Positions 9,370 through 17,850 of a stretch of DNA of 64,000 bases are shown here, one piece after another. Position 1 is the first letter of the stretch, and every line of letters starts with the position of its first letter. The notes under the pieces are model-generated. The model was not told the origin of the DNA, made no database searches, and saw only the letters and a list, made by a program, of their open reading frames with translations. A program made the position numbers and the translations under genes. Origin of the DNA: Mucilaginibacter geliditolerans (GTDB lineage Bacteria > Bacteroidota > Bacteroidia > Sphingobacteriales > Sphingobacteriaceae); assembly GCF_014200495.1 (NCBI RefSeq), contig NZ_JACHBY010000006.1, forward strand, positions 62,001 to 126,000, in the 5' to 3' direction.

Positions 9370-11658
9370 ATGCTAAACTCTAAATCAAAATTGGTATCAG
9401 CCAGTTTTATCCGTACCCTATTGTGTCTATTATTATTTGTCTGTTATTCAGGTATGAAAAATACCCAGGCGCAGAGTATCTTATCAACAAATGATGGAAC
9501 AGGGAATTTGAAATATGTAGACCCGCGTATTGGTAACGTTGGTCAGCTCTTACAGCCAACACGCCCTACGGTACAAGTACCCAACCAAATGATCAGGATG
9601 TATCCTGAACGTAATGATTATATAGACGACCAGATCTCGAGTTTTCCGCTTACCATCGTATCTCACCGGCTGGGGGAGGTTTTTGCCTTAAAACCCTGGA
9701 ATAAACTGGTTACTACCAATGCATGGAAGGAAAAACAAACTTTTGATCATGACCTGGAAATAACCCGGCCGTGGTATTATTCTACCTATTTAATTGATGA
9801 TGAAATAACCGTAGAATTTACTGCCGGGGAAAAAACAGGGATATACCGCTTTACTTTTCCGGCAAATAAGCAAGATAAAAACCTGTTATTCGGTCTGTAT
9901 AATAACGGAGCCGGCTCATGGAAATTTATTAACGGTAACAGCATGGAAGGTATGGAAACCTACCACGATGATATTAAAGTATACATGTATGGCGAATTTA
10001 GCACTGATGGCCAACCCGGAACCGCGCTTGATAACGGATTAAATAAGGGAAGCAGGCAGGTTGCGGGTAAAGGGGTAAAATCCTGGATCACTTTTAACGG
10101 AAATTCACCGGATACTATTGATTTTCGCTACGCTATTTCTTATATCAGCCCGGAACAGGCCCGTGCTAATTTTAAACAGGAAATAGCAGGAAAATCCTTT
10201 AACGATATAAAGACTGCCGGAGAAAAAGCATGGGATAAAGCCATCAACAACATCAGTGTTGAAGGTGGTACAGAGGCGCAGCGCCGGTCGTTTTACACAG
10301 CTTATTACCGCTGTAATGAACGTATGGTAGATATTACCGAGAATGGCAAATATTACAGTGGCTTTGATAAAAAGATACACGACACCACCAGGCCGTTTTA
10401 TGTTGACGACTGGACCTGGGATACCTACCTGGCTTTACACCCTTTGCGGGCTATCGTAAACCCGGTTATGGAGCAGGATATGCTGAACTCGTATGTAAGC
10501 ATGTACACCCAAGGGGGCTGGATGCCCACATTTCCGGTTTTGTTTGGCGATCATGCCTGTATGAATGCATTCCACTCTACCATAATGATGTTGGATGACT
10601 ACCGTAAAGGATTGAAAAATTTCGATGTAAATAAAGCCTACGAAGGAATGATGAAAAATGCGACAGCGGCTACCATGCTGCCATGGCGCAACGGACCGAA
10701 AGGCAGCCTGGAAGATTTTTATTATGCCAAAGGCTATTATCCTGCCTTAAAGGTAGGCGAAACAGAAACAATACCGCAGGTAAACCCGATTGAGCACAGG
10801 CAGGCCGTAGCGGTAACACTCGGCGCCAGTTATGATGATTGGGCATTAAGCCAAATGGCCGGTGAATTGGGAAAGGTTGATGATCAAAAAAAGTTTAGCA
10901 TAAGGGCAAACAACTATAAAAATCTATGGGATAACAATATGAAAATGTTTATGCCTAAAGATAGTAATGGCAACTGGATAAAAATTGACCCTAAGTTTGA
11001 TGGTGGAGAAGGCGGCCGTGATTATTATGATGAAAACAATGGCTGGACCTATCTATGGCAAGTACAGGAGGATGTACCCGGACTGATCAACCTGATGGGC
11101 GGAAAGAAACAATTTGAAGACAGGCTTGACCAGCTTTTTCGGGAACCGCTTGGCCGCAGTAAATATGCATTTTGGGCTAAATTTCCTGATGCCACCGGCT
11201 TGGTAGGTCAGTATTCACTGGGAAATGAACCCAGCTTCCATATCCCATATCTGTATAACTTTACCAATTCGCCCTGGAAAACACAGAAACGTATCCGTTT
11301 CCTGCTAGATGTATGGTTTAAAGATAACATCTTCGGTATTCCCGGAGATGAAGATGGCGGCGGTATGTCGGCCTTCGTTGTGTTTTCCTCTATGGGCTTT
11401 TATCCCATAACGCCCGGTTTGCCGGTATACACTATCGGTAGCCCGGTATTTAGTAAAGTGACTATTGATCTGCCTGGTGGAAAACAATTTAAAATGATCG
11501 CTAACAACTGTTCTGTTGTTAATAAATACATCCAAAGCGCAAAAATGAATGGGCAACCACTTAACAAACCTTGGTTTACCCATGAGCAATTAGTAAATGG
11601 GGGTACACTGGAATTGGAGATGGGACCGAAACCCAATAAAAGCTGGGGTGTAGAATAA
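9370..11658 (+). CDS. GH92 alpha-mannosidase, first copy
   Basis: Calcium-dependent exo-alpha-mannosidase of glycoside hydrolase family 92, probably secreted or periplasmic. The signal peptide spans about residues 1-35. The N-terminal beta-sandwich begins with YVDPRIGNVGQ. The catalytic (alpha/alpha)6 domain carries FYVDDWTWDTYLALHP, GGWMPTFP, GNEPSFHIPY with the probable acid Glu620, and GIPGDEDGGGMSAF with the Asp660/Asp662 pair expected to act as base. The 762-aa length is usual for the family. It is the last gene of the susC operon, 92 bp after the previous gene with a hairpin in between. The linkage specificity (alpha-1,2, 1,3 or other) cannot be read here. A close paralogue is at 25214-27478. 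Confidence 0.93.
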   Translation: MLNSKSKLVSASFIRTLLCLLLFVCYSGMKNTQAQSILSTNDGTGNLKYVDPRIGNVGQLLQPTRPTVQVPNQMIRMYPERNDYIDDQISSFPLTIVSHRLGEVFALKPWNKLVTTNAWKEKQTFDHDLEITRPWYYSTYLIDDEITVEFTAGEKTGIYRFTFPANKQDKNLLFGLYNNGAGSWKFINGNSMEGMETYHDDIKVYMYGEFSTDGQPGTALDNGLNKGSRQVAGKGVKSWITFNGNSPDTIDFRYAISYISPEQARANFKQEIAGKSFNDIKTAGEKAWDKAINNISVEGGTEAQRRSFYTAYYRCNERMVDITENGKYYSGFDKKIHDTTRPFYVDDWTWDTYLALHPLRAIVNPVMEQDMLNSYVSMYTQGGWMPTFPVLFGDHACMNAFHSTIMMLDDYRKGLKNFDVNKAYEGMMKNATAATMLPWRNGPKGSLEDFYYAKGYYPALKVGETETIPQVNPIEHRQAVAVTLGASYDDWALSQMAGELGKVDDQKKFSIRANNYKNLWDNNMKMFMPKDSNGNWIKIDPKFDGGEGGRDYYDENNGWTYLWQVQEDVPGLINLMGGKKQFEDRLDQLFREPLGRSKYAFWAKFPDATGLVGQYSLGNEPSFHIPYLYNFTNSPWKTQKRIRFLLDVWFKDNIFGIPGDEDGGGMSAFVVFSSMGFYPITPGLPVYTIGSPVFSKVTIDLPGGKQFKMIANNCSVVNKYIQSAKMNGQPLNKPWFTHEQLVNGGTLELEMGPKPNKSWGVE

Positions 11659-11666
11659 TATTGCTA

Positions 11667-11870
11667 TTACTTACACCATAGGTGTTCGGAAGATTGCATT
11701 TCTGTTTTTAATTCCCTCCCCACGGGAGGGGCGCGGTTGGATGTGAAGTGGCAGGGAGGGGTTTATACACCAAATAAGCTGTTAAACCCCACCCTTCCCC
11801 GCCCCAAGGCGGGAATCGCACAAGGCCGATGCTTCTTTTTTCCATCTTCCGAACACCTATGTTACTTACA
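11667..11870. mobile_element. MITE-like element with TIRs and 9-bp target duplication
   Basis: Two perfect 18-bp terminal inverted repeats (CATAGGTGTTCGGAAGAT at 11677-11694 and its complement at 11844-11861) enclose about 150 bp with internal GC-rich inverted repeats (CCCTCCCC and GGGAGGGG type). Both ends are flanked by the same 9-bp direct repeat, TTACTTACA (11667-11675 and 11862-11870), the mark of transposition. It is too short to encode a transposase, so it would be non-autonomous. The open frame starting at 11737 is read-through of this element and not a gene. One spare C lies between the left duplication and the left repeat. Confidence 0.7.
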
Positions 11871-11871
11871 A

Positions 11872-11906
11872 AAAAGAACGTGCCTTATTCAAGGGCACGT
11901 TCTTTT
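11872..11906. terminator. Bidirectional terminator between GH92 and the 954-aa gene
   Basis: A 13-bp perfect stem (11872-11884 with 11894-11906) has A-rich and T-rich outer ends. It can end transcription from the plus-strand GH92 operon and from the converging minus-strand gene that stops at 11935. Confidence 0.8.
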
Positions 11907-11934
11907 GTTAAACAATATATGTAGGGGCGGTTTT

Positions 11935-14757
11935 TTATTTTTTACTTGTAATGGTTACTTGCTGCGTTGTATAACCTACTTTTCCATTGAGATCAGCACC
12001 TTGCAAAATAATGGTATAAGTTGTTAAGGGATCTGCCGCATAAAAAACTGTTTTAGCCTCACCTGCCTTATTGGTTACAATATTAGGTTCCCAATAAATG
12101 GTTGAGCGCAGGTCTGTAAATCCCGGGTACATATTTTTAACAACATATTTAGGGCTGTAAAATTGAGCGGGTACAGTTATAGGTACCGGCTTATACACAA
12201 AAATACCGGTAGATCTGTTGGCATATGGCCCCTGGCCCGATCTGGTGGTTATTTCCAGATAAGCCACATCTTCACCAGCACGTGCCGTAGGCAGGGTAGC
12301 TGTACCATCGGGCAGGTTACGTTCATCATATAAGGCAGTGAATCTTGTGCTATAGATCACTTCTATCCCTGTAATATCTTCGGCAGTAAAATATTCAAGT
12401 ATTTCCTTCTGATAGTAGTAATGATCGTTCGGAATCGAGTTGTCCGATTTTTCATAAAACCTGTCAATATCTATTCCATCAATAGAAAAATGTACCCGTT
12501 TATCCTTTAACATAAACGCTAAATTGTTGCCCTTGGCGCCATAGCCTTCATGAAAGCTGTTCACCTTTTGCTCAATAAGTTTTAGCAATGATATTTTGCC
12601 GGCTTTTACAATTTCATCCTGTGTAATGGCCTGGTCATAGCTGCCTGCGCCATTTAAATTTTTCGAGCCTTTAATTACCGCTCTGTCCTTTATGTTTACT
12701 GTTTTCAACAGGTGATTACCCGGTCCGTTTTTTAAATCGTCCAGTGCATCATGGTAAGCAGCACTTTTATTTATATAATTAAGGGCGGTGCTATCACTAT
12801 TTACATACCACGGAACAGGAGGGGGGAAGTAATACAGCGAAACCAGTGGTATATCAGCGTCTTTAACGGCTATGCCGGCATTAACAATTCTGCCTTTGGC
12901 GTTACGGGCCTGCAATACAAAAGCGATGCTATCGGTTATGAGCGGAAAATTCTTAAAAGTAAACTGTCCCTTACTGTCGGTGGTTGTGTCTTTATAAAGC
13001 TTTATTTTGCCGGTACTTAACAAAGTTACACTTGAGTTGGCAATAGGTTTACCTAATACATTTACAACTTTGCCTTTGAGCATATATTGGGGTTCGGCAT
13101 CAAAAGCAGGCTGCGTGGGTCCGTTTAAAATGTCTTTCCAATCATAACCTATCCAACCCTGGGTCAGCAATAATATATCAAGTGCTTTGGCTGCCTTATT
13201 ATCTGCAGAAAAATACCAGGCCGGGTCTTCCACATAGCCTTTCAGATCTGCTGATAGCAGCAGTTGTGTAAATATGTTTGTTTTGTTGATATCTGTGTTT
13301 TTAATCTGCCCGTCATCTGTAACAGATAAAGAAAAGCTGCCTACTACCGGGTTACCTTTATCGTCCTTCACAGTAATATGCACTGGTATACTATCCCTGG
13401 GCGCATAGGACGCTGCATTTGAGTTTATTTCAACCTTAAGGTTATCATGATGATTGATAAAGCTCATTCTTTCATTGAGGGGCTGGTTTTGAGCATTGAA
13501 TAAGGTGAAGTGTGCTACCCCGGTAGGGAAAGAGCTTTTTGGTACATAAAAGGTAGCATAATCCTTATTGAGCTTGACAGTGGCGGCATAATAAATAGCC
13601 CCTCTCGATTGCCCTATAATGGTATAGTCATTAGAGGCGCTCTGCATATCCTTAGTTGCCAGAACGGAAACCTCAAGTGAGTCGGATGCGTTATTTTTGA
13701 TCTTTAGTAAAGTTCCTGAGGTTTTTATTACAGGAAGGTTTACTGTTTTAACCCCGCCATCCGGTAAGGTTATTTTGGCGGTATATTTTTCGCCCGGCAA
13801 GGGTACAAAATCAAAGGCGCCCATGCCGTTATGGTAGGATTCAAAGCTTACTTCTTCATTGTTTTCCTTGTCGATGAGCACACCTTTAATATTTATACCC
13901 TTTCCGTCTTCGCCTATTGCTTTAAACCCAATATGAGTAGGCAGTGACTCCACCAGCTGGCCACCTTCCGGCATAAATTGGAGGTCTATATCGGCTGTTC
14001 TGGTAACATTAACAGGGATTAATTTTGTCGTGTTTGTTTTTTTATCCTGTGCGATGAGTGTAAGGTTTTTGACAGGTACATTGTCGGGTAAATCAAAATC
14101 CAGGTTTAGGTCGCCGCTGGCAGATGTTTGTGCATTGCTGGTTTGCCATGTTTTTTTGTCATCAGCTAATTTTACCTGCAGATCATGTACACCACTGGGT
14201 TGATTTTTTGGTCCGGTAAATTTCAGATCAATTTTAAGATGATTAGCTGATAAAGTAGAATTTGCATTAACGAGCAATGAATCACTGCCTGAGGCCGCAA
14301 CGTATAAGTTGGTATAGAAAAGCTGATCGGGCCCAAAATTGCGCATCCAGTTGGTATATGCCCGTATGGTATAAGCGCCTTCATGTACCAGGCTTTCGTC
14401 GAGGTAAATGTTGCCTAGGGTTAGGCCAAAGGATATGGGGAATACTAAATGACGAACAACTTTATTGTGATCGTTGATCAAATCAACATATAACCTGCTG
14501 CTTAAAGGCGAATAGGCTAATGCTGAATTAATAAGGTAGCCTTTAAACCAAATAGTATCACCGGCTGAATAATAAGATTTATCGAGGTGAAGATAAAGCC
14601 GCTCAGTTGGTAAGCTGTCATTGTACCTGGCTGTCTTATCGATAATTGACTGAGACGAAGTTGTGGGAGTTTGAGCCTGTGCGCTAACACTGAGATATAG
14701 CAGGGGTAGAAAGAAAAGCAAGGCAATAGCTTTCCTTTTGCGTAAAAATTTGTCCAT
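11935..14757 (-). CDS. MG2/carboxypeptidase-regulatory/plug-like exoprotein
   Basis: A large exported protein of a Bacteroidota type with unclear function. From the Met chosen here (MDKFLRKRK, followed by a clear signal peptide ending SAQAQ) it is 940 aa; an in-frame ATG at 14799 would add 14 residues that do not look like a signal sequence. An MG2/alpha-2-macroglobulin-like domain lies near the N-terminus (LYLHLDKSYYSAGDTIWFKGY). A carboxypeptidase-regulatory-like domain follows in the second half (LKGKVVNVLGKPIANSSVTLL). The last third resembles a TonB-receptor plug (SIDGIDIDRFY, EDITGIEVIYS) but no barrel follows. It stands alone, 274 bp from the next minus-strand gene. A role in surface assembly or protein binding is possible but not shown. 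Confidence 0.7.
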   Translation of the reverse strand: MDKFLRKRKAIALLFFLPLLYLSVSAQAQTPTTSSQSIIDKTARYNDSLPTERLYLHLDKSYYSAGDTIWFKGYLINSALAYSPLSSRLYVDLINDHNKVVRHLVFPISFGLTLGNIYLDESLVHEGAYTIRAYTNWMRNFGPDQLFYTNLYVAASGSDSLLVNANSTLSANHLKIDLKFTGPKNQPSGVHDLQVKLADDKKTWQTSNAQTSASGDLNLDFDLPDNVPVKNLTLIAQDKKTNTTKLIPVNVTRTADIDLQFMPEGGQLVESLPTHIGFKAIGEDGKGINIKGVLIDKENNEEVSFESYHNGMGAFDFVPLPGEKYTAKITLPDGGVKTVNLPVIKTSGTLLKIKNNASDSLEVSVLATKDMQSASNDYTIIGQSRGAIYYAATVKLNKDYATFYVPKSSFPTGVAHFTLFNAQNQPLNERMSFINHHDNLKVEINSNAASYAPRDSIPVHITVKDDKGNPVVGSFSLSVTDDGQIKNTDINKTNIFTQLLLSADLKGYVEDPAWYFSADNKAAKALDILLLTQGWIGYDWKDILNGPTQPAFDAEPQYMLKGKVVNVLGKPIANSSVTLLSTGKIKLYKDTTTDSKGQFTFKNFPLITDSIAFVLQARNAKGRIVNAGIAVKDADIPLVSLYYFPPPVPWYVNSDSTALNYINKSAAYHDALDDLKNGPGNHLLKTVNIKDRAVIKGSKNLNGAGSYDQAITQDEIVKAGKISLLKLIEQKVNSFHEGYGAKGNNLAFMLKDKRVHFSIDGIDIDRFYEKSDNSIPNDHYYYQKEILEYFTAEDITGIEVIYSTRFTALYDERNLPDGTATLPTARAGEDVAYLEITTRSGQGPYANRSTGIFVYKPVPITVPAQFYSPKYVVKNMYPGFTDLRSTIYWEPNIVTNKAGEAKTVFYAADPLTTYTIILQGADLNGKVGYTTQQVTITSKK

Positions 14758-15031
14758 TTGTGTTAAGTTTAATAATTGTTGGTTATAAGTACAAAGCAAT
14801 AAGTAGTCATTATTTTTTTCTTAATAAATGCTTATTTAGGGCGCTAGTACATAACACATTATTAATATGCTTGTAAATTATTAATTACAATAGGGCAGGA
14901 ATTTAACTTGTTGTCTGAACAGATGATAAGGTGAGGTAGGTTGTACTGATGTTTTTAGCGTAATCAATAAATTATTCCAGAACATTTCCCTTTCATTATT
15001 GATATCAATAATGAAAGGGCGGATGGAGGCA

Positions 15032-16255
15032 TTAATGTAAATCTGCTGCGGCCCATATATCACGTATGGTATCTTCATCGCCAAGGCCGCCCGGAATGGC
15101 CGGCCCTGGGTTATTTGCATGGTACCATTTCATTTGCTTAAGCTTGGATGTTTGCCTGCTGCCGGGCATTTCCAGGTGGCCGTTTATATCGGTTTTATGT
15201 ATCCAGTCGTAAGCATAATGCAGCCAAAAAGTTCGGTATGGTTTACTTTGGTTTGCAAACCAGCTGATCTCATCATATCCCCAAACCCAAAAGAAACTGC
15301 CTGCTGCTTTTGCCTGTCCGGGTTGACTACTGCCGCCGTAATTATCAAACTCAACCAAATAGGGCAGGTGATCACATTGCCAGCCGCTGGGCGTAATGCC
15401 ACCTTTGCTGCGCAGATATAAAGCATCGGTATAGCCAACTTTTAAGGTTGCTTCCTGTGCCTTGTCAGGGTTTTCCATTATTCTTAAAGGAAAGGCATGA
15501 ACATCTAATAGCAACTTTCCATCGCGCAGAAAACCGCCACTGGGAACATGGGCATCACAGATTACCATACCACGACGGGCATGCTGATGAGCGTAAGTCC
15601 TTATCAAACCAAGTATCTGGGCGTAATTATCTAAATTCTTATCATTTTTATTCATCAGCTCAACCTGCCCAAAGTGAATACCTTCAATACCTGCATTGAT
15701 GTAGGAAACTGCAAGAAAATAAAATAGCAACTTGGTTTCAGGCCTGCTCACATCCGGTACAGAGCCATTACCCCATTGATTCTTAAACCTTCCATCAGTA
15801 TAAAGCACATCATCATAGCGGAAATTTCTTTGCTCAACGGGCATACCTAAGGCAGTAAATGCCCAGGCTGGTACAGCAATCTGGTTTATTTCATCAGTTA
15901 CATTTTCAAAGATGCAAGCCTGCAAAATAATATCAGGATCGGCTTTGTGTACCTTTAGGGCCAGTTGTTTTTCCAGCTCAAAGTTTTGCATTAAGTGTGC
16001 TTCGCCACCCCACTGACAAACCGCCCTGCCTATAAACTTCGCGCCTATATTTTTAATCATGCGGAGGTTATCGTCAAAGTCATTTTGGTTAGTAAGCAGG
16101 TTTTGCATGGTGATGGAGCGATCCAGATAATTTTCAAGTACAGGCCTTGAAATGGTTTGGCTGAATTTATAATCCCTGTCTTTATTTGGTAGCACGCCGG
16201 CATATCCCAAATTAAAAAATAACGATAACACGAGTATTGCCGATCTGGTTTTCAT
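15032..16255 (-). CDS. Unrecognised exported protein, possible TIM-barrel hydrolase
   Basis: I do not recognise this family. From the chosen Met (MKTRSAIL) it has a signal peptide and about 407 aa. The pattern of strand-like segments with acidic ends suggests a (beta/alpha)8 hydrolase: GIEGIHFGQVEL, MVICDAHVPSGG, LLLDVHAFPLR, YLVEFDNYGGSS and WVWGYDEISWFA. The start lies 1 bp after the stop of the upstream alpha/beta-hydrolase gene, so translation is probably coupled; an in-frame start at 16291 would overlap that gene by 35 bases. It is third in a series that begins with GH3, which suggests a role in carbohydrate breakdown. That role is inference from context and fold impression only. Confidence 0.75.
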   Translation of the reverse strand: MKTRSAILVLSLFFNLGYAGVLPNKDRDYKFSQTISRPVLENYLDRSITMQNLLTNQNDFDDNLRMIKNIGAKFIGRAVCQWGGEAHLMQNFELEKQLALKVHKADPDIILQACIFENVTDEINQIAVPAWAFTALGMPVEQRNFRYDDVLYTDGRFKNQWGNGSVPDVSRPETKLLFYFLAVSYINAGIEGIHFGQVELMNKNDKNLDNYAQILGLIRTYAHQHARRGMVICDAHVPSGGFLRDGKLLLDVHAFPLRIMENPDKAQEATLKVGYTDALYLRSKGGITPSGWQCDHLPYLVEFDNYGGSSQPGQAKAAGSFFWVWGYDEISWFANQSKPYRTFWLHYAYDWIHKTDINGHLEMPGSRQTSKLKQMKWYHANNPGPAIPGGLGDEDTIRDIWAAADLH

Positions 16256-16256
16256 A

Positions 16257-17816
16257 TTACGATTTACTTTTTTTGGTGATAAAATCAACAATGGGTTTAG
16301 GGTCGATGGTTAAAAAATGCCCTTCGCCTTGTTTTACTATTACGGTGATAGAGCCGCCCATTTGTTTATAACTGCTTTCAATATCCATGGTATTGAAATG
16401 TAACCAGGGGTCCTGACTACCGCAAACATTTAACAGCGGTATACCGGCTTTAGCGAGCGGTGAAAGGTTATCAAATAAAACAGTTTTAGTCATCAGGCTG
16501 CGCATAACCGGGTTTACCGTATAAATACAGCTAACCTTATCCGGATTTTGAATGGCCCATGCATAAGCTTCGCCTGCCGAAGCACCCGTGCCCTCCATTA
16601 CCACTTTTTTTGCAAAGCCATGGTCGGTTAATGTTTTATAGATAGCATCCCATTGAGCGCTAACGGCGCCGGATTGCTCAGTGATTGGTGTTACCACTAT
16701 ATAATACCCTTTCGCCAGTAATTCCTGGTCTACAACAGCATCCCTGTCTATCCTGTCGACGCGGAAGACCCATGGCTTGCCCGGTGCCGGGTTATTAGGA
16801 ACAATAATTACCATGGTTGATGTGCCAAAAAAGTTTTTATTCTTCACATCATAACGGTCATAGCAAGGTGTAAATCCAGGGCCGCTGCAGGTAGCATAAG
16901 TGTCTTCTTCCTTTAAATATGTATAAGTTTTGGCAAGGCTGTAATAATGCGATTTGATGAATGTTGAATCGATAAAATCAGGCGCAGCAGTTGATGACTG
17001 GATATTTTTTTCTATCCAATCAGCAATAATCGTGGGGTTGCGCAGGCTGTGTGGGTGATGGGCGGTACCTTCCTTTATCATCACCGTAATGCGGCCGTTT
17101 AACTGATGATAGATATTCTCAATAGGCTGTGTGTTTTTTTCATACAGGAAGTCCTGACTGCCGCAAACGTTTAAAAGCGGGATATCCCGCTTAGCCAGAT
17201 CGCCCATTTTTGCCATGCTCGCGGGCCGGATAGCGGGGTTATCACCGTAGATACAGGAAACTTTATCAGGATGAGTTGTAGCCCAGGCATAAGCGTTTAT
17301 ACCGCCCCGGCTCATACCGCCAAAAGCCGGTTTAGCTGATAAACCATGATCTGTAAGAAATTTATACCAGGCTTCCCATTGTTTACCAGGATCGCAATTA
17401 ATATAGGCGATATAAAAGCCGCGGTTAAGTAGTTCAACCTCATATTGTGGTTCATGGTCCCAGTAAAAGCCACGCCAGCACCAGGGGTTGCCAGTTGCCG
17501 CATGTTTAGGAACCACTAAAATGCAACGGACCTGGCCTTTAACAGTATCGGTCATACCGTACTGTTCACTTGCGGCTGCTTTAATGGGTTTAATAGCCAG
17601 CGTAGCAGTATCCATCAAAAAATCATAACGATCATAATCACCGCGCCATGTGGTTTTTATATCAGCAAAAGCCTGCGTACCGGTTTGCGCCGATGCGGTG
17701 TTAACTGTAACCAGGGTTAACAAATAACAACACAGAACTATTTTATTAATGATGATCATACCTGGTATAACATGTTTTAATGAGCTATACCATTTGGTGT
17801 TTACCTGCGTATTCAT
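16257..17816 (-). CDS. Tandem alpha/beta-hydrolase (two complete catalytic domains)
   Basis: An exported esterase-like protein made of two homologous alpha/beta-hydrolase domains. The signal segment ends near residue 44 (NTASAQ). Domain 1 (about 55-275) has nucleophile Ser169 in GGMSRGG, Asp222 in CGSQD and His253/254 in GTAHH. Domain 2 (about 315-519) has Ser413 in GASAGE, Asp469 in CGSQD and His500 in GEGH. Shared phrases such as HPDKVSCIY/NPDKVSCIY, IPLLNVCGSQD and LTDHG show an internal duplication. Both triads look intact. A second possible start at 17759 (MIIINKIVL) gives a shorter signal peptide. It lies 34 bp after the GH3 gene and 1 bp before the next gene, so the three probably form an operon. 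Deacylation of a substituted glycan is a plausible but unproven role. Confidence 0.85.
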   Translation of the reverse strand: MNTQVNTKWYSSLKHVIPGMIIINKIVLCCYLLTLVTVNTASAQTGTQAFADIKTTWRGDYDRYDFLMDTATLAIKPIKAAASEQYGMTDTVKGQVRCILVVPKHAATGNPWCWRGFYWDHEPQYEVELLNRGFYIAYINCDPGKQWEAWYKFLTDHGLSAKPAFGGMSRGGINAYAWATTHPDKVSCIYGDNPAIRPASMAKMGDLAKRDIPLLNVCGSQDFLYEKNTQPIENIYHQLNGRITVMIKEGTAHHPHSLRNPTIIADWIEKNIQSSTAAPDFIDSTFIKSHYYSLAKTYTYLKEEDTYATCSGPGFTPCYDRYDVKNKNFFGTSTMVIIVPNNPAPGKPWVFRVDRIDRDAVVDQELLAKGYYIVVTPITEQSGAVSAQWDAIYKTLTDHGFAKKVVMEGTGASAGEAYAWAIQNPDKVSCIYTVNPVMRSLMTKTVLFDNLSPLAKAGIPLLNVCGSQDPWLHFNTMDIESSYKQMGGSITVIVKQGEGHFLTIDPKPIVDFITKKSKS

Positions 17817-17850
17817 TAGTTTATGATTGGTTTATATTGGTTCTAAAATC

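Noticed and set aside
11737..12027. A 96-codon open frame on the plus strand
   Set aside because: It lies within the MITE-like element and the terminator, and then overlaps the end of the minus-strand gene; it has no protein-like features.
14821..14884. TTAA motifs before the 954-aa gene
   Set aside because: Only TTAA cores at 14821, 14862 and 14881 are present with no 11-bp pattern on the minus strand.
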